From contig CANJKY010000069.1 in NCBI GenBank assembly GCA_947474875.1, forward strand, positions 1 through 9,800: a DNA stretch of 9,800 nucleotides, written 5' to 3'. Under the pieces are notes generated by a model. It saw nothing but the letters and a program-made list of their open reading frames with translations. It had not been told where the DNA came from and did not search any database. Position 1 is the first letter of the stretch; each line of letters opens with the position of its first letter. This stretch comes from Gemmataceae bacterium. GTDB taxonomy: Bacteria > Planctomycetota > Planctomycetia > Gemmatales > Gemmataceae. The translations under genes and the position numbers were made by a program. Positions 6,413 through 9,800 of this stretch are shown here, in pieces.

Positions 6413-8392
6413 TCAACGAGGGGGCTGTTGCGGCATGCGGGGCGGACCACCGGGGCCACCGGCCGGCGGGCCGCCGCGGCCCCCGGCGGGGATGAGGGTC
6501 GGGTTCACGCTGATCGGCTGTTGCTCCATGCCCGACTGGCGGTCTTCCGCGTCCGCCAAATCGGGGTTCACTACCCGACGGGCGTGTTTGAGCGTCTGCG
6601 CCACCACCGCCACGTCCCCTTTCACCACGTCCACCACCGGCTGCGGGTACAGGCCTAGGGCCAGGCACAGGGCGGCGATCAGCCCGACCGCCAGCACCTC
6701 CCGGCCGGACAGGTCAGGCGGCGGGGCGTCGGCGGCTAGAGCCGGCGTGCGGACCGGACCGAAGAACACGCTGCGGAGCATGGTGAACGTGTACCACGCC
6801 GACAAGAAGATGCCGGCCGCGGCGGCCACCGCCAGCCCGTACCCCATCGCCGCCGCGTTCCACGGGGTGAACAGCGCCCCGATGAGCATCATCTCGGACA
6901 CGAAGTTGTTCAGCCCCGGCAGGCCGACGCCGGCCAGGCAGATAACGAACGTGAAGAACGCCAGCGCCGGGTGCCGGGCCATCAGCCCGCCCAGCTGCGT
7001 CATGTCGGTGGTGCGGTAGCGGTCGTACAGGATGGCGATGACGGCGAACAGCCCGCCGGCGGTCAGCCCGTGGTTCACCATGTGCAGCACCGCCCCGGTC
7101 AGCCCCTCGGGGTTGAGCGCAAACAGGCCGAGGGCGAGCAGCCCAAGATGGGACACGCTGCTGTACGCCGCCATCATCTTCACGTCCTTCTGGGCGTAGG
7201 CACAGAAGGCGGCGTACACGATGCCGATCGCCCCCAGGGTGCCGAACACCGGCAGCCCGTATTCAACGGCCATGTGCGGGCAGAGCGGGATCACGATGCG
7301 GAGTAGGCCGAGTGTGCCCAGTTTGGCCAGCAGCGCCGAAAGCAGCAAGGTTACGGCGGGCGGGGCCTCGGCGTAAGCGGCGGGCAGCCAGGTGTGGAAC
7401 GGCACCAGCGGCACCTTCACGACGAACCCGGCGACGAGCAGGAAGAACAGCCAGAACTGGGTGGACTTGTACCCGTCGCGGGCGGCCTTCGCTTTGGCCA
7501 GTTCGGCTTCGGCCGAATCGCGGCCGCTCTGGTCCAGTGGTTTCGCCTGTTCCAACTTGACACCGGCATCGGCGATGGCGTACTCGTGTTCGATCGAAAT
7601 CCGTACCGTGCTCCGCATCAGGTCGTTCACGTTGAACGAGAGCGTGCCGCGGTCCTGCTTGAGCGATTGGGTGTTGTTCCGCCACCCGCCCGGCGGGGTC
7701 GGGTTGGTGAGCACGATGCCGACCAGCCCGACCAGGCTGAGCAGGCTGCCGAATAGGGTGTACAGGAAGAACTTGCGGGCCGCGTCCCGCTTGCCCCCGC
7801 CCACCCCCCACCCGCCGATCAGGAAGAACGCTGGGATCAGGGTGAGCTCGAAGAACACGTAAAACAGGATCACATCGAACGACAGGAACGCGCCGGTGAC
7901 GGCCGACTGGAGCACGAACAGCCAGGCGAAGTACCCCCCCGCCCGCTCTTGGGCGAACCCCCACGACACGGCGACGGCGATGAACGTCATCAGGCTGGTG
8001 AGTGCCACCAGCCACACGTTGATGCCGTCCAGCCCGATGTAGAACTGCACCGCCGGGGGCGGGGCGTTGGGCGTCGGCTTGCCGACGAAGAACAGACTCC
8101 AGGCCGTCCGGTGTTCCTGACCGTCGCCGGTGTCGCCGGGCACGAACACCGGGCGGAAGTGCTTGTACGCCTCCCCGTTGTTCATCGCGCCGTACTCGGC
8201 GATCATGACCGCCGCCGGGATGACCACCCACGCTGTCAGCCCGACATGCAGGGCTGCGAACAGCCCGGCCAGCCGGCGGGCGACACGGGGGTTCCCCCCG
8301 CCGACGGCCAGCACCGCGGCGAACGCCAACGGGGCGGCCAGCACCGCCAGCAGCACCCAACGCATCACGTTCGGGGAGAACAGGTCATCCAT
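6413..8392 (-). CDS. nuoM: NADH-quinone oxidoreductase subunit M (enlarged)
   Basis: Middle antiporter-like proton-pumping subunit of complex I in the membrane arm. At 659 residues it is about 150 longer than E. coli NuoM (509). The proton-path residues are all there: E182 in FFELTLIPAFF (TM5), K326 in FVVKVPLVPFHTWLP (TM7), K357 in LLAKLGTLGLLR (TM8) and E500 in NNFVSEMML (TM12). Compared with E. coli E144, K234, K265 and E407 the offsets are 38, 92, 92 and 93. The extra sequence therefore sits in three places: the TM2-TM3 loop (about 63-118), the TM6-TM7 loop (about 231-310, charged and helical) and a Pro/Gly/Gln-rich C-terminal tail (about 607-659). All three should face the P-side in the standard topology. 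The ATG at 8390-8392 lies 20 bases after the nuoL stop; only a weak GAGG (8404-8407) precedes it, so translational coupling to nuoL is plausible. Confidence 0.95.
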   Translation of the reverse strand: MDDLFSPNVMRWVLLAVLAAPLAFAAVLAVGGGNPRVARRLAGLFAALHVGLTAWVVIPAAVMIAEYGAMNNGEAYKHFRPVFVPGDTGDGQEHRTAWSLFFVGKPTPNAPPPAVQFYIGLDGINVWLVALTSLMTFIAVAVSWGFAQERAGGYFAWLFVLQSAVTGAFLSFDVILFYVFFELTLIPAFFLIGGWGVGGGKRDAARKFFLYTLFGSLLSLVGLVGIVLTNPTPPGGWRNNTQSLKQDRGTLSFNVNDLMRSTVRISIEHEYAIADAGVKLEQAKPLDQSGRDSAEAELAKAKAARDGYKSTQFWLFFLLVAGFVVKVPLVPFHTWLPAAYAEAPPAVTLLLSALLAKLGTLGLLRIVIPLCPHMAVEYGLPVFGTLGAIGIVYAAFCAYAQKDVKMMAAYSSVSHLGLLALGLFALNPEGLTGAVLHMVNHGLTAGGLFAVIAILYDRYRTTDMTQLGGLMARHPALAFFTFVICLAGVGLPGLNNFVSEMMLIGALFTPWNAAAMGYGLAVAAAAGIFLSAWYTFTMLRSVFFGPVRTPALAADAPPPDLSGREVLAVGLIAALCLALGLYPQPVVDVVKGDVAVVAQTLKHARRVVNPDLADAEDRQSGMEQQPISVNPTLIPAGGRGGPPAGGPGGPPRMPQQPPR

Positions 8393-8412
8393 TGCGGGTA
8401 CGGCCTCGCCGG

Positions 8413-9800
8413 TCAGCGGACGGAGCGGAACACGACGACGGTGATGAACACGGCCAGCCCGAGCACCATGCCGAGGGCGTAGAACTGCACCAGCCCGTTC
8501 TGCAGCGGGCGGAGGACGGCAGCAGCGAACCGCGGGACGAAACTGACCAGCCGGGCCAGTGCGTCCAGGAAGGCGTCGATCTGCCGCCCGCCGGCGGCCG
8601 CCGTCTCCGCCGGCAGCACTACCGTCGCGCCGTAGATCTCGTCCACGTACACCTTGTTCGCCGACAGCGCGAAGATGCCGCGGAGCGCCGCCGGCACCCG
8701 TTCGGGACCGCCCTTACGGTACACCGCCGCGGCCGCCCCGATGCCGACGAGGGCGATGAGCGTGCTCAGCCCGGCGATCCCCCAGTCAAAGGTGTGTTCG
8801 CCCACCTTCATGTTCGTGGTCTTCGCGAACGCCTCGTTCGCCTGGTGCAGCACCGGCGCCCGCTCCAGCAGGTGGTCGAACCAGTGCGTCAGCGGGTCGG
8901 CGACGATCCCGACGAACACCGCACCCACGGCCAGCACCACCAGCGGCACGGTCATTGTCCGCGGCGACTCGTGGGCGTGTCCGTGGGCCTCCGCCGGCAC
9001 CTTCTCCTCGCCCCAGAAGGTGAGGAAGTACGCGCGGAACGTGTAGAACGCCGTCAACAGGGCGGTTAGGCAGGCGGTGTAGAACACCGCCTGGTACAGG
9101 TAGTGGAACTCGGCCCGGCTGTATCCGGCCTCGGACAATGCGTGCAGGATGCGGTCCTTGCTCCAGAACCCGGACAGCAGCGGGAACCCGGCCAGGGCGA
9201 GCGAGCCGACCAGGAACGTCCGGTGCGTGGTCGGCATCAGCTTCCGCAGCCCGCCGAACTTCCGCATGTCGATCACGTTCCCCATCGCGTGCATCACCGA
9301 CCCGCTGCCCAGGAACAGCAGGGCCTTGAAGAAGGCGTGGGTGAACAGGTGGAACAGGGCAGCGGTGACGGCGATGGCCGGCGAAATCGCCCCGCCGCAC
9401 CCAAGCGCCATGAACATGAACCCGAGCTGGCTGACCGTGCTGTATGCCAGCACCCGCTTCAGGTCGTACTGAGCCAGGGCGATGAACGCGGCCAGCAGTG
9501 CCGTTGCCCCGCCGATGAGCGTGACCACCACCTGTGCTGTCGGCGACATGACGAACAGCGGGGCGGTGCGGGCGAGCAGGTACACGCCGGCCGTCACCAT
9601 CGTGGCCGCGTGGATGAGGGCGGACACCGGGGTCGGGCCTTCCATCGCGTCCGGCAGCCACACGTACAGCGGTAGTTGGGCCGACTTGCCCACCGCCCCA
9701 CAGAACAGCAGCAGGCAGGCGGCGGTCATGTACCCGTCGCCCGGCGGGTGTTCCGTCACGTGCCGGATGACGGCGTCGATGTTCGTCTGATACCCGCCCG
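8413..9800 (-). CDS. nuoL: NADH-quinone oxidoreductase subunit L, C-terminal part (5' end outside window)
   Basis: Distal antiporter-like proton-pumping subunit of complex I, whose long C-terminal helix runs along the membrane arm and braces NuoM and NuoN. The reading frame is open to the window edge, giving 461 complete residues; by alignment of landmarks with E. coli NuoL about 190 N-terminal residues are missing. Visible landmarks, numbered from the first complete codon: K38 in AVGKSAQLPLYVWLPDAMEG (TM7 lysine), H63 in ALIHAATMVTAG, H150 and H154 in LFHLFTHAFFKALLF with K158 next, and K214-D215 in FWSKDRIL (TM12). A histidine-containing loop (AHGHAHE) near 272-277 follows TM13. The NKVYVDEIY motif at about 381-389 precedes the lateral helix and the final membrane anchor, as in full-length NuoL. 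The GTG at 9759 lies inside the conserved domain and is not the start. The gene stops 20 bases before nuoM. Confidence 0.96.
   Translation of the reverse strand, partial: GGYQTNIDAVIRHVTEHPPGDGYMTAACLLLFCGAVGKSAQLPLYVWLPDAMEGPTPVSALIHAATMVTAGVYLLARTAPLFVMSPTAQVVVTLIGGATALLAAFIALAQYDLKRVLAYSTVSQLGFMFMALGCGGAISPAIAVTAALFHLFTHAFFKALLFLGSGSVMHAMGNVIDMRKFGGLRKLMPTTHRTFLVGSLALAGFPLLSGFWSKDRILHALSEAGYSRAEFHYLYQAVFYTACLTALLTAFYTFRAYFLTFWGEEKVPAEAHGHAHESPRTMTVPLVVLAVGAVFVGIVADPLTHWFDHLLERAPVLHQANEAFAKTTNMKVGEHTFDWGIAGLSTLIALVGIGAAAAVYRKGGPERVPAALRGIFALSANKVYVDEIYGATVVLPAETAAAGGRQIDAFLDALARLVSFVPRFAAAVLRPLQNGLVQFYALGMVLGLAVFITVVVFRSVR

Noticed and set aside
4902..7019. A 705-residue open frame on the plus strand, opposite nuoN and nuoM
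   Set aside because: Its product is low-complexity (rich in H, Q, R, G, P), matches no family, and lies opposite two well-conserved genes. Long antisense frames are expected in DNA with such high third-position G+C.
8413..9759. nuoL starting at the GTG at 9759
   Set aside because: The frame stays open to the window edge and the GTG falls just before the conserved TM7 lysine motif, so about 190 residues of the protein lie upstream, outside the window.

Overview
The window looks like chromosomal DNA of a very GC-rich planctomycete, most likely of the Gemmata group. This is inferred from the high G+C at third codon positions, from the large membrane protein that joins an MJ0042-type zinc ribbon to a PQQ-like beta-propeller (a style common in that group), and from the planctomycete-like NuoN/NuoM sequences. 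No marker gene fixes the genus. All genes lie on the minus strand, so transcription runs from high to low coordinates.

Region by region, in the direction of transcription: (1) 9800-8413 is the C-terminal three quarters of nuoL, cut by the window edge. (2) 8392-6413 is nuoM, unusually long at 659 residues. (3) 6356-4794 is nuoN. Together these are the three antiporter-like, proton-pumping membrane subunits of respiratory complex I (NADH-quinone oxidoreductase) in the usual L-M-N order, with gaps of only 20 and 56 bases, so they form the distal end of a nuo operon. (4) 4787-3834 is a kinase-fold protein of the aminoglycoside/choline phosphotransferase (APH) superfamily, starting 6 bases after the nuoN stop and therefore probably co-transcribed. 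(5) 3833-3703 is an intergenic stretch with a candidate promoter and a good ribosome binding site. (6) 3702-91 is a 1203-residue single-pass membrane protein: N-terminal zinc ribbon, proline-rich linker, membrane helix, a TPR-like and helical segment, then a large beta-propeller region with PQQ-like repeats. (7) 1-42 is a perfect 16-bp inverted repeat downstream of that gene.

NuoL, NuoM and NuoN work together as the proton-translocating arm of complex I. Nearly all the charged residues of the proton path are visible; the exception is the NuoN TM7 lysine, which is arginine here. The most unusual protein-level features are the roughly 150 extra residues in NuoM compared with E. coli, all predicted on the P-side (non-cytoplasmic) face, and the altered catalytic loop of the kinase. 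I found no transposons, CRISPR arrays, tRNA or rRNA genes, and nothing that amounts to a clearly new multi-gene system.
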